DNA of 64,000 nt from assembly GCA_000750105.3 (NCBI GenBank), contig JPHH03000038.1, positions 186,001 to 250,000 on the forward strand, in the 5' to 3' direction. The position numbers and the translations under genes are program-made. Positions 31,943 through 41,395 of the stretch are shown here, piece by piece. How positions within the stretch are numbered: position 1 is the first letter of the stretch; every line of letters starts with the position of its first letter. The notes under the pieces are model-generated. The model saw only the letters and a list, made by a program, of their open reading frames with translations. It was not told the origin of the DNA and searched no databases. The stretch is from Tolypocladium sp. Sup5 PDA-1. Lineage: Eukaryota; Ascomycota; Sordariomycetes; Hypocreales; Ophiocordycipitaceae.

Positions 31943-33453
31943 ATGTGTAGGCGGAGTCGCACAAGAATTCATCCGGAGTCTCGGATGAGAAGAAACGGGA
32001 ATAGCACGACAACGTCCCAGTCTCCCGACCGTCACATTTGCCATTGCGGCGAACATTTCCTCCGAAAAGAGGATCTGTGCAAGCATCAAGCCACGCACGC
32101 AGCCTTCTGTGTCATGTGCGGGTAAGGACGCATCATCCTGCTCGAAGGCCGCCACTGCGATGATCTAACCCATGTGTTGTCGTGCAGCGATATCCCTTGC
32201 CGTCATGCCACGCGCCGGTTCCGAGCCTGCGATACGTGCCATGCCAGGAGGACCAAGTGCGATGGCGGGCCTCAGTGCTCGCTGTGTACGAAGCGAGGGG
32301 TGACTTGCTCGCTCGGTAGAAGAGACGAGAGCTCGCCGGGAAAGCAGCTCAGGGAGTCTCCTCGCTCGCAAGGCTCCCCGGCGGAACAAACGGTGTCCGC
32401 GCCCGTGTCGCCGCCATTCACGGAGCCTGATATTGTATCTTCGGGTGCACCCGTGAGTCTTCAGGCTGCAGGGTTGAGCAGCAATGCCTCCTCTGAGCAT
32501 GAAGGCTTTACCACAAAGTCTTGGTGAGTGCAACCCTCAAAATGGCTAGCAATTGCTAACGTGCTAAAGCTTTGACTCGTCGCATACGGAGATAGGTTGC
32601 TATGTGCCAGCGCCCGTAACCTCCAATGACGCTTCAGCAACCGAGATAATACTACCGGCGGCATGCAGGCGGATGAGTCTGCCTGCCAGTTCGCCTCCAG
32701 TACGACTGGCGCAGACAGCGTAACGACGCGGCACTCTCGTAGTGATCAACTCACTGCCAGGGAAGACGAGCAGCCGACTGAGCAGCATGCTGCTCACAGT
32801 CCTGATGTATCTGATTGGGTCCGTACTTTTGTTGACGAAGTGCTAGGCATCTTCCCTCTCCTACAAGAAGGGGAGGTTGCGGCTATGCTCGAAGAGTTCA
32901 AGTCTACGGCTAAGCTAGATGGGGTACTATTATATATTGTCGGTCTAGGAAAGCTACTATGGCATCTCCAGCATGCCAAGACGCCCGACAACGGCCGTAT
33001 CCCCGGAGAAGAAGTGGTTGTGCTTCGGACACGGGATGAGGATCCTCTCTCGCGAACACGACGACTCCTTATCAGAGCAATATTTTATCGGTATGCCGGC
33101 CGCGTCAACGACGTTCGCAGAAACCTAGACGAAGCGATAGAGATACTCCTAGACCCAGGGACATCGTACTTCGCGATTTCACGGATATGTAGGGAGTGGG
33201 GAGCTGCTTTTTGGGTTTGCGGGCTACTCTGCATGTACGTCTACTACCTCCATCTACATGCTTCCGCTCTTACTAACACGTATAGGACCGGCGCTTTGCC
33301 TTTGACAGAACAAGCGCGGATAGTCTTATCGACTCTGGGAATTACGCAAGTTTGCGTTACCGCTTCGACCATCCAGTGGCGGAAAGAAGAAGGGTGCCAT
33401 ACAGAACAAATGCGCTTGGAAGCGCGCATCGTAAAAGTCGACTACGTATATGA
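31943..33453 (+). CDS. C2H2 plus Zn2Cys6 transcription factor, about 433 aa, possibly truncated
   Basis: Proposed exons: 31943-32121, 32188-32523, 32570-32595, 32646-33238 and 33286-33453. Introns are 66, 46, 50 and 47 nt, and the last contains TACTAAC. Exon 1 encodes a C2H2-type finger (CHCGEHFLRKEDLCKHQATH). Exon 2 encodes a canonical binuclear cluster RACDTCHARRTKCDGGPQCS plus CTKRGVTCSL. Exon 4 has a fungal transcription factor middle domain (DWVRTFVDEVLGIFPLLQ, LVRTRRLLIRAIFYRYAG-like text, AFWVCGLLCMY), and exon 5 gives DRRFAFDR, the usual landmark after it. Members are normally above 600 aa, so this copy may end early; decayed 3' sequence may reach about 33733. An alternative donor at 33235 (GTACGT) leads to a different tail. 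Confidence 0.6.
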
Positions 33454-33733
33454 CTAGTCCACACCACGCAGCCACTGTCGTTATGCACTCGGGTGCCATA
33501 TAGCGAAGCTTGCTAACTGCATTCTATTTCTCCAACATGCTTCAAGCGTGGTACCAGGCTCCTGTCACTCGGCTCAAGATCTCATGTCTGCGATACAGAT
33601 TGCAGTTGATTTCATGTTCGCGGCGAGGAATGTGGACAAACTTGACCGAGTACAGAATCATTGGAGGCAAGTAACACACTATGCCATTACTGAGATATAT
33701 CTAATTGAGACGGTAGGGAGTGTGAAGCGCTAA

Positions 33734-34490
33734 GCCTCCTGGTTGAAGGCTGGTGTAGCGGCACGTTTCGCTGCTGTCTCGATGCCGACTTTCTCGTGTG
33801 TCTGGTAGACGGAGTAATCAGCTTTGGCACTCGGCGGGTAATGGGTTTTGAACAATCAGTTAAGAGAGAGATGTAACATGGCCGAGTGAGAATCCTCTCT
33901 GTATTCAAGGAATAACATAGCTTATACGCCCAGGGAGTATGCCCTTCCCCGTCTCGTTGCCGAGACCCGGAGCATAGAGTTATTCCTTGTGGATCGCAAG
34001 TGCCTACTCAGGCACAGTCACTTGTCAAGAGATCAGGAACGCCATTGACTGCCAGAATGACGGCACGATCAAGGACAAGAGTGTGTCGAGCAGCCAGATC
34101 GTGATCGCGTCTACTGATCCGGTCGAGGCGTTGAAGTCGAAGGCAGACATCCCAGTAATGAACGCTTAACAATATGGACACACTATCGCCGCCAGCGTGT
34201 TTCAAGTCGTGACACGTATTACTGCTGCCTATCAAGCCTCTGGGTAGTCGGTGAACGAATTCCAATGTTGGTAACTGGCATCGCAACGTAATTAGCGACA
34301 AAGCACTCAATTCAATCAACTGATTGCCTCAGTTGCGTTGAGTTGACCAGATCAACGATGCTCTCCAGTGGAGTTGATCCAATTGAGGGTCAAATTGAGT
34401 TGAATGTCCACCAGTTGAAGTACGTGACCTCCAAGTCGAGCTATTTCCACCCTGGCTCTTCAGTCGCCGCCTTGCCTTCACAACCCATGG
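33734..34490. other. Stretch with hAT-like terminal words
   Basis: No gene supported. From 34290 to 34420 there are several TTGAGTTGA/CAATTCAATCAA words, and CAGTGGAGTTGATCC at about 34365, resembling a hAT terminal region next to the transposase remnant at 34495. The matching other end was not found with certainty. Confidence 0.4.
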
Positions 34491-34494
34491 CTAC

Positions 34495-34956
34495 CTATGA
34501 TATTTCATTCACGTCATCACCACTACTCTGCTCAACAGGAAAAAGCAACACGTCCAGGTCGTCGATCACCCCAGCCCGTAACAACCACCACAAGACTTGG
34601 CACATCCCGATAATATCAGCATCAAGCCGACTTCGCAGAGGCGTCACCATACGCCCTGCCGCTGCAAAGAACCTCTCACGCTCTGCCGATAGTAAGGAAG
34701 TCCAGCGCCATTCGTGAAAGACGAGGATATCGTCGTCTGCGCTTATGCCAATACGATATCGGGTCTCTAACGTCGTTGTCCCCGTCCTCCCACGACGACT
34801 GCCATAATTCGAGCTCGTCAAGGAAATTCTGAACAACGCACCCAAAATTCCATACCCAGGGTGATATATCACGAGCGCGTTGTGACCACACATGTTCCGG
34901 GAATCAGCGCCAGCGGTATTGTCAAGATCAGGTCGCTCACTCATACAGAACAGCAC
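34495..34956 (-). pseudogene. hAT transposase C-terminal remnant (second hAT family)
   Basis: Two overlapping minus-strand frames together make the dimerisation domain. One frame (34891-34676) gives VQNFLDELELWQSSWEDG, then DPISYWHKRRRRYPRLSRMA and LDFLTIGRA. The other carries on as SAERERFFAAAGRMVTPLRS and RLDADIIGMCQVL...LRAGVIDDLDVLL. In hAT proteins this runs without a break, so there is a frameshift near 34690. The N-terminal catalytic part is missing. The sequence is quite different from the intact transposase at 999-3671, so this is another hAT lineage. Confidence 0.75.
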
Positions 34957-35199
34957 CGCTGCCTAGCAGGCTACAACCAGTCATGATACTGCTGCCTTGC
35001 AGGGAGCAGTATCTCCATCGAGTATTTAGTTCGGTCCAATTCCGCTCCTTAGATAGAAAATCAAGAGTCTTTCGTTGCCCGATTCACAGGGGATCTTCTG
35101 CCCGATCGTTGTCCAGTTATCCAATCAATCGTGTTGTGCGATAGGTTTCAACCCTGCTGCAGCTTGAATGGCAATTGGCAGTCGGATTTGGAAGTCTTG
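34957..35199. other. Short intergenic stretch
   Basis: No feature recognised. It possibly includes the other end of the hAT remnant near 35035. Confidence 0.3.
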
Positions 35200-35888
35200 C
35201 TAATGGCATCCGCTCTGGGGTTCCCTGATCATGCTAGAGAAAATCCCTTTCGAAGTCTCTACCTTCCCGACGATGAGGAACCCAAATTTTCGGTACAGTG
35301 GAACACCGGAGGGTGATGCCATGACGAAAGCAGGGCAGTGCAATAGATCAAACCGATCGCAGGCATGCTGTAGTAGACGAGAACCTAAGCCCTGACGCTG
35401 ACAACGAGGATGGACCGACATGAAGGTCAAGCCTGAGCGGCAAGGGTCAGCCAGTTCCAGATTGATTTTGCCAAGATTCCACGCTTACGACAAACACGCT
35501 TGCGACCATTGAGAGCGCGTTCTTTCTCCTTTCTCAAGTTGCTCGAGACGCTGAACCATGCTGACATATCGAGCGTCTCAGGTATCGACAGGTGTCTTGC
35601 TGCTCCGTTCTCCCTCCTCGCGAGAGGTCTATCCTCTATGGTCCACCCACAGAATCCAAGTGGTGTGCCTTCAGCGTCGCAAATTCGAATGAGCGTGTCG
35701 GTGGTACGATTTAAAGCATCGATGATTCCTCGTACGTACCAGTGGATGATTTCGGTTTGTTGCTCTTCTGTGACCTTCGAGGGAAACATCAAGCGGTATA
35801 AAGGGCCATCTTCCATAGCAGGCAGATCTACCTTGCGCACAATGTCGTCCGCACCTTCAATATCGAGAGGCGAGATATGCAACTGCAT
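35200..35888 (-). CDS. GNAT-family N-acetyltransferase, 210 aa
   Basis: Exons 35888-35489 and 35432-35200 join across a 56-nt intron (GTAAGC donor, CTGAC branch, CTCAG acceptor). The joint reads RVCRLTFMSVHPRCQRQGLG, which restores the acetyl-CoA binding motif A (V-H-P..Q-R-Q-G-L-G-S). Upstream lie ADDIVRKVDLPAMEDGPLYR and GTPLGFCGWTI; downstream lie CPAFVMASPSGVPLYRKFGF and a final strand VGKVETSKG, all standard for the fungal small GNAT proteins. It would transfer an acetyl group from acetyl-CoA to an amine in the cytosol; substrate unknown. The gene is intact and of normal length. Confidence 0.85.
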
Positions 35889-36107
35889 ATTGAGGACGGG
35901 GTACGTGATGGTGAAAGGAATGGTGATATGCTCGTGGATGTGTGTGGGAATACAGAATTGGGTACGGCAGATAATTAGAGACCGAAAGATGAGTCACTCT
36001 GCATTTGCAAGACGGCGCTGGAAAAACCCGTTGGGCGAAAACCAGCGCCGAGTGACTAAGAAAAGTACATGCCCATAGTCCGCACTACCCTCTTTGCCGC
36101 GCATCGG

Positions 36108-36809
36108 TCAGCCACACCCATGGTTGCTCCCAGTATGTGCTCCTCCCCGATCTTTATAACAGTATTCCCTACAATTGCATCGGTCATCCTCATCCATGCC
36201 AAAGACCCACATTGCAGAGATGAGACTCTCTTCGTCAACAGACCCCTTGGTGAGCATGATGTTTGAGCGACCCTCGGTCACCTCAACCGACGCGTTAGTA
36301 TCACGCGAATCCAGCATCCTGACTCCCAGAATTTGATCTAGATTGGACTGGTGCAGGAATGCGGACAGCTCTTGTAGGAAAAGCGCACTGCCTTCCGCGA
36401 AGCCAGATGATCCACTCTCCGTAAACTCGAACTCGTAGGGACCCCAGGCCCCCTTCCAGGACCTCATTGCCCGTGGGACGATGTAGCCGTTATACTTTGA
36501 AATGACAGCATCCGTGTCGTTCCCGGTTTTCCAAGGCGTGGACACGCTGCGAAGATCCACGAGGCGCTCTTGTGGCTGGATGTCCCAATGCTTGTGTAGC
36601 AAGGCCAGTCCAAGATGGGTTTGAACTCCATGGTGAAGAAAGAGCTCCCGAATGGGGCCGGCGATGATACTTTCGCCACCATTTTCTTGGAGTAACTGAT
36701 TTGCCAGGTGTAAAGTTGGGAGCGAGCGGTCTGCTTCTGGATCGTATGTCGTGCTATTTTCGTCGTTAGTAAGTTAAATGGTTGCCAAAAGAACGACATA
36801 CCTTGCCAT
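36108..36809 (-). CDS. Uncharacterised fungal protein, 217 aa, paralogue of the gene at 51830-52622
   Basis: A tiny first exon, 36809-36802 (ATGGCAAG), joins to 36753-36108 across a 48-nt intron (GTATGT, TTACTAAC branch, AATAG). The protein runs MASTTYDPEADRSLPTLHLA, IRELFLHHGVQTHLGLALLH, KHWDIQPQERLVDL, STPWKTGNDTD, YNGYIVPRAMRSW, WGPYEFEFTE, FLQELSAFLHQSNLDQILGV, VEVTEGRSNIML and a Cys/His-rich end (DRCNCREYC, HTGSNHGCG). The same spacing of LGIHL-H-HF, G-I-V, PYE and LG-(L/V) blocks appears in the 246-aa gene at 51830. No named domain. The Cys/His-rich C-terminus, which the paralogue lacks, could bind a metal. Confidence 0.7.
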
Positions 36810-36960
36810 TGCAACGATTCCGTGGGTGCGACTTGTAGCCTGGTGGGTTCGAACTGTCACGACTGCAGATGTGAAGAGGACCGTTCGGCGCTTTTATAGA
36901 TTTGGGCCTTGAGCGATTTGGTCGTAAGCGGCTACCTTTGCGTGGAACACCGGCTCCCAT

Positions 36961-37514
36961 GTCAAAGGCATGTTTGAGAACCAGGTATCGGCTTATCTGT
37001 GGGTGGGCTAACTGGAAAGCGTCCAGTTGGTTCTTCTAGTTGGGGCGCGCAGTGGTAGTTGCATGAGCCGCACATGATGAAGTGCAACTTCACGGAGAAG
37101 GTCCTCATGCGATAGTGTAACCGCGTGGGCGGCAGCCTGTGCTCAATTCTCTTTCGGTTGGTAAAAGTACGATCCAGGAGCATCACGATCGATAGGCTGT
37201 GGGGAGAGCTTTCAGCTCCGCGTCGCTGACACAAGAGCAAGAACAAAGAACAAGGGTGCTCTCGGCGCAGCAATCAGGCCACCAATCATAGCCATACATC
37301 AAGGCCGGCTGCCTCCGGTGAAAGAACCCACTCATCCCATCCTGTGCCGTTTGATGGCCCAAACTTGTCGCATGTCCTCGCAAGTTTAGTAAACGATAGC
37401 CGTGCTGATCCAGTATAAATGCTTTAGTCTTAATCTGGATGGATAGGTCAACCATGAGGGCGCTTGGAGTTTAAAGCCCTTCCCGCGAAGATGGGGATTG
37501 ATTTGAGATTTTAT
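36961..37514. other. Intergenic stretch, no supported gene
   Basis: Small frames only. It lies between two minus-strand genes and should include the promoter of the 36809 gene and the 3' region of the SET gene. Confidence 0.35.
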
Positions 37515-38989
37515 CTACCCACTTTGCCTCCATAACCATCTCTCAAACTCCACTGCGTTGACACCCTTCGGCGCCGACTTTTCCTTAGTTCTCCAACGCA
37601 TAGAACAAGCTCCGAAGCTTGCATGTGCAGCCGGATTTTCCATAAGACATTTGATCCTCCTTGTGTCCGGGCTATCGTCGCCTTCACATACGGCTCTCGC
37701 CTTGTATGCACGTTCTGCAAACACAACAGCTCGTCCCTTGTCGCCATGCCCGATGGCAATCTGAAATGCGTCATAATAGAGCCTCATGAGCAAGGCACTG
37801 GCGCTGCCGCGATATTCCTCCTCCAAGACTTGCAGTAAGGAATGGCAATCTGCTAAACTGGCAGCCGGGTTGGACCTCATCCGAAACGGATCGCCAATAG
37901 TGTCGTCCAGACGCTGTATCTGTGAACGTCGAGCATCGCTGATATGAAGCTCATGTAGAGGAAGTGAGCAAACGCTGCAGCTACAATCGAAGCCGAAAGC
38001 CTGCCTTAACCTCGTTTGCCGAGCACTAGACGGGCCTCCCTTGTCATACGAAATTGTGATCTCTTCTCCAGACATGATGGGTCGGACAGCATGGATGGTC
38101 TCGTGCGCCACGTCGCTGTTCCAATTGTTGTGCGAGTTTGGTAAACAACTATGGTTGATGCGACAGATGGTAGAATATACTCCACCAGTACTCGAGCCAC
38201 TCCCACATGGGAGAGCGTTTGTCTTCGCGATTCCGCCAAATGGGTACTTCCCCGGAAAGTGGTTGTGAAGTGAGAGGAATTGCCGTTGCTCAGCCTTTGA
38301 CAGTGACTTTAATTTCGATGCCAATGTAATCTCCAGTAGTTCTGGTGGCATGCTTCGGATAGTGAGCAGAGGCTTCTCAAGAAGAATTCTGGTGCCCTTT
38401 GCAATGTTGAACCGCGCCACAAGGCCACGTCCTCTGCCGGGCATGGAGCGAACCTCAAACAGAGGCATGTTCAGTTCCTGGAGTGGGTCAACGCCAAACA
38501 CAAAGCTGGCGATCGATGTCGGTAGTTTTGGCTCATCGGGCTATCACGAGCAGTAGACAGCAACAACAGCAGCGTTGAAGGCAGCAGTTGGAATACAGGG
38601 AGACCCACCTGTTCGTACGATCTGATCGACGCATGGACACGTTCCCAATTGTAGTGACCAAACTCATCGCAAGCCTCGTCCCAGTCATGAATTTGTGAGC
38701 CAAAGTGAAGCTTTGCCAGCAGGGTAACCTGACTAATGTAGTCCTCCACTCGAGTTTCCTTGGCGATACTGCCAGAAATCTTCGAACTGAAGCGTAAGAA
38801 CTTGTGGCCCTCAAGCGGAAGCATCGGATGCTCTCCCGCCTTGAATAGGACATAGTTGGGCTTAGTCTCGACTCGGTCATCGTCTCGATAAAGTTTTTTG
38901 ATGAAGTCGATGAATTTGGCCCACTTGTCCCTATCTAGCGCCCTGTCGGTCAGCTGAGGAACCATATCGAAACCAGCGTCTATCCCCAT
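37515..38989 (-). CDS. SET-domain protein with conserved N-terminal extension, 468 aa
   Basis: I join exon 38989-38609 to 38540-37515 across a 68-nt intron (GTGGGT...GATAG), phase 0. The first exon gives MGIDAGFDMVPQLTDRALDR, KPNYVLFKAGEHPMLPLEGH and KFLRFSSKISGSIA, ending IRSYEQ. The join reads SYEQPDEPKLPTSIASF and leads straight into MPLFEVRSMPGRGRGLVARF, so this is one protein. The SET core follows: NHSC near residue 257, GEEITISYD near 285, and the post-SET CSCSVC near 317-322. The C-terminal 100 residues are helical, TPR-like. SET proteins transfer a methyl group from S-adenosylmethionine to lysine; the target is unknown. The second exon alone would begin at a non-ATG codon, which supports the fused model. 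Confidence 0.78.
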
Positions 38990-41395
38990 CGTGTGTGCGG
39001 CGAGTTGCGGTTGAGGGATGATACGTTTCGAAGAGCAATACGATTCTGCTCCGGACAGTTGCGGTATACGACGTTGTCCGTTTCCGTGGATGGATTTTTG
39101 ACCAGACTAGTTTCCTCTTTATGCGGCCGGGGGGGAAGGGTGGGGGAGACTGCAATGATACCTTGAGACATTGCATTGACATGGTGTCTTGCGCAAGCCG
39201 CGACTGACAAGTGGCAGGTCATGACCAGGTTCAGAAGAGAGTGTCTCGGGACCAGTCAAATCTGACCACTAAGAAGCATTGCCCTAAGACGGTCTCTATT
39301 GATGTCGGAGGCCCGCCATGTACTGGCGCTGATGGCCTGGATGAAAGCAGGCATTGTTGCTGGTGAACGAGCTGTAATGGCCAGATTTGCCGCGCCATCA
39401 TAGAGGGCAACGCTGAGGTTAATGTCTTGTCTCCAGCAACATGTTCCAGGCTACTGTACATACGTGGAATGTAACTCGCATCCATCAACTCCCGCCTGGC
39501 GGCCCCGCCTGGCTCTGAAACCGGCCGACCTTGCATCCAGATTGTATGTTCGTGAATTGTGTCAGTAGTCCACGAATCATCGGTTGGCTGTCCCTAGCTC
39601 CTTCCAACTGCGCCATAGAAGACGGGGGGCGGAGGTTCGGGCAGGCAACCGCGTCTCGTTCAAGATGGATCTATTAGGGGACAAGTGAAGTGGAGGGGCG
39701 GGAGGGAGGGGGGGCCAGGTTTCGCGATCCGAAGGCTCGAGGAGCGGTGTATTCTCCACAAGTGGCGTGCATCAAATTTTCGTAAGATATATGCGACATC
39801 TCACTCGAACGTCTCGACCAACATTCGTTCCCATCTAATGGAGTTTTGCCTTTGCCGCACTAGGTTGGTCTCGTGGCTGCAGCCATGGTCAGTTGGCAAC
39901 CGGATTGCGTAACAACCTACCAATATGACGGCAAAGGAGTTATCTGTTCATGCAAGGAAGCCCAAGCTGATCATCGCGACCAATCCTTGAAGAGGCAAGT
40001 CGATTCAGACTGGATGAGTTCCTGGTTCCGCAGGCCCCCCTCACGATTCTCTTTTCGCACGGTCGGCTGTAAACGGCTCGTCCGACTGGGAGTAATGGAT
40101 AAGTCTCGCCGACGCATGTTCTGTGCATCGATTATTACCGAGAGACGGTCCGATCTCATGTTGGCTTATCCAAGAAGCTGCGTTGTTGTGGCATTCTAGA
40201 CCGCCCAGGACTTGTCGGTCGCATTATGACCGGCGAATCGCGTCTCCTCGACGCATCACGTCGTAGCAGGACTTAGGTTTAGGGTTAGCTTTAGGTCCGA
40301 TCTCTCGAGCCTCTCATGCATTGTGTCGTGGACTGTAGTAGAGTTCGTAGAATAGTCCAATTTAAATCGTGTCCGCGCTAAGAAAACAGGGGGTAGAGTT
40401 CGCAGAGGGTTAGGGTTACAGCGAACTGTACCCCCATGTCGAGAAATTCGGCTCCAATTACGCCGAGTCCAATAAGGAATATTTCAGCGTCATAAGTCCC
40501 GGAATGGAGGACCAATTTGCAATTTTCATCCGACGAAACGGGTCAACGCGTGCCGCATAAATTGGTTTCCCGTATTGACCCCGCATTTGGCTGGTGGCCG
40601 TGTGGGATGACGACCGGGAAGAAGGTCTGTGAATCGGGCTGTGAAAGACTATTGATTCTTCTATCAAGTGATTGGACTGAAGTTGGTGATATATCCCCGT
40701 ACCAATTGAGGACGTAGCCTTGGATTGCAACCAGGCATCCGAGACATGGCAGGCAGAAGCCGAGTTGCCTGAAACAAGTGCTGTTAACGGTCTACGTGAA
40801 CGAGCTGCTTGGTATTGACACCACGTCGCGACAGCGCAAGGCAATTCGGAGCAGAGAGATTATGTGAGGAAGCCTGCCATTTAAGCGGCACGGAGTGAAA
40901 GGGAAAAAGTGCACGGCGTCGCGTGGTCACGCCTGCATTTGGCATTCTGGCAAACACTGGCCAACCGCATTCTCGCTGATCCCGTGCCCCTGCGGCCAGT
41001 GTTCGCCTGTCAATTGCAATCGAAAGCAAGATGCCGCACGTGTCCCATCCGCGGCGCTGGAACCTCCTGAAATTGTAACCACTCCTGGGCCTTTCCGAAA
41101 GGTCAGCAGCAAATCGTGCTATCTGTATCACGTCGGGTCACGATTCGTGCCAACTCGACCAAGGACAGCACCCCGGCGTGCCGCGGGGTTGGCCGGGAAT
41201 AACGCGCTGTTGGCTCGACGGGGGTCGAGCGTGACGCGGCGGTCCGGCTATGGGGACTGGCTGCTTGTTGCCCAGGCAGCAACTGTCAAGTGGGGCATTG
41301 TCATCTCGCAACAAACATTGTGATTCCGATCCTTCCACCATCAACCACACTGGCCGAATTGATGCTGCTCGAGACCATGAAAGAGGACCATCAGC
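38990..41395. other. 2.4-kb stretch without a supported gene
   Basis: Frames up to 140 codons occur on both strands without recognisable domains. Two telomere-like runs lie at 40281-40289 and 40406-40418. The second sits between imperfect inverted GGGGGTAGAGTTCGC (40390) and GCGAACTGTACCCCC. The last 300 bp should hold the promoter and leader of the 41396 gene. Confidence 0.4.

Noticed and set aside
36766..36960. First exon with a 53-codon start (MGAGVPRKG) for the 217-aa gene
   Set aside because: Its splice phase does not fit the downstream frame. The 8-nt exon ATGGCAAG at 36809-36802 fits exactly.
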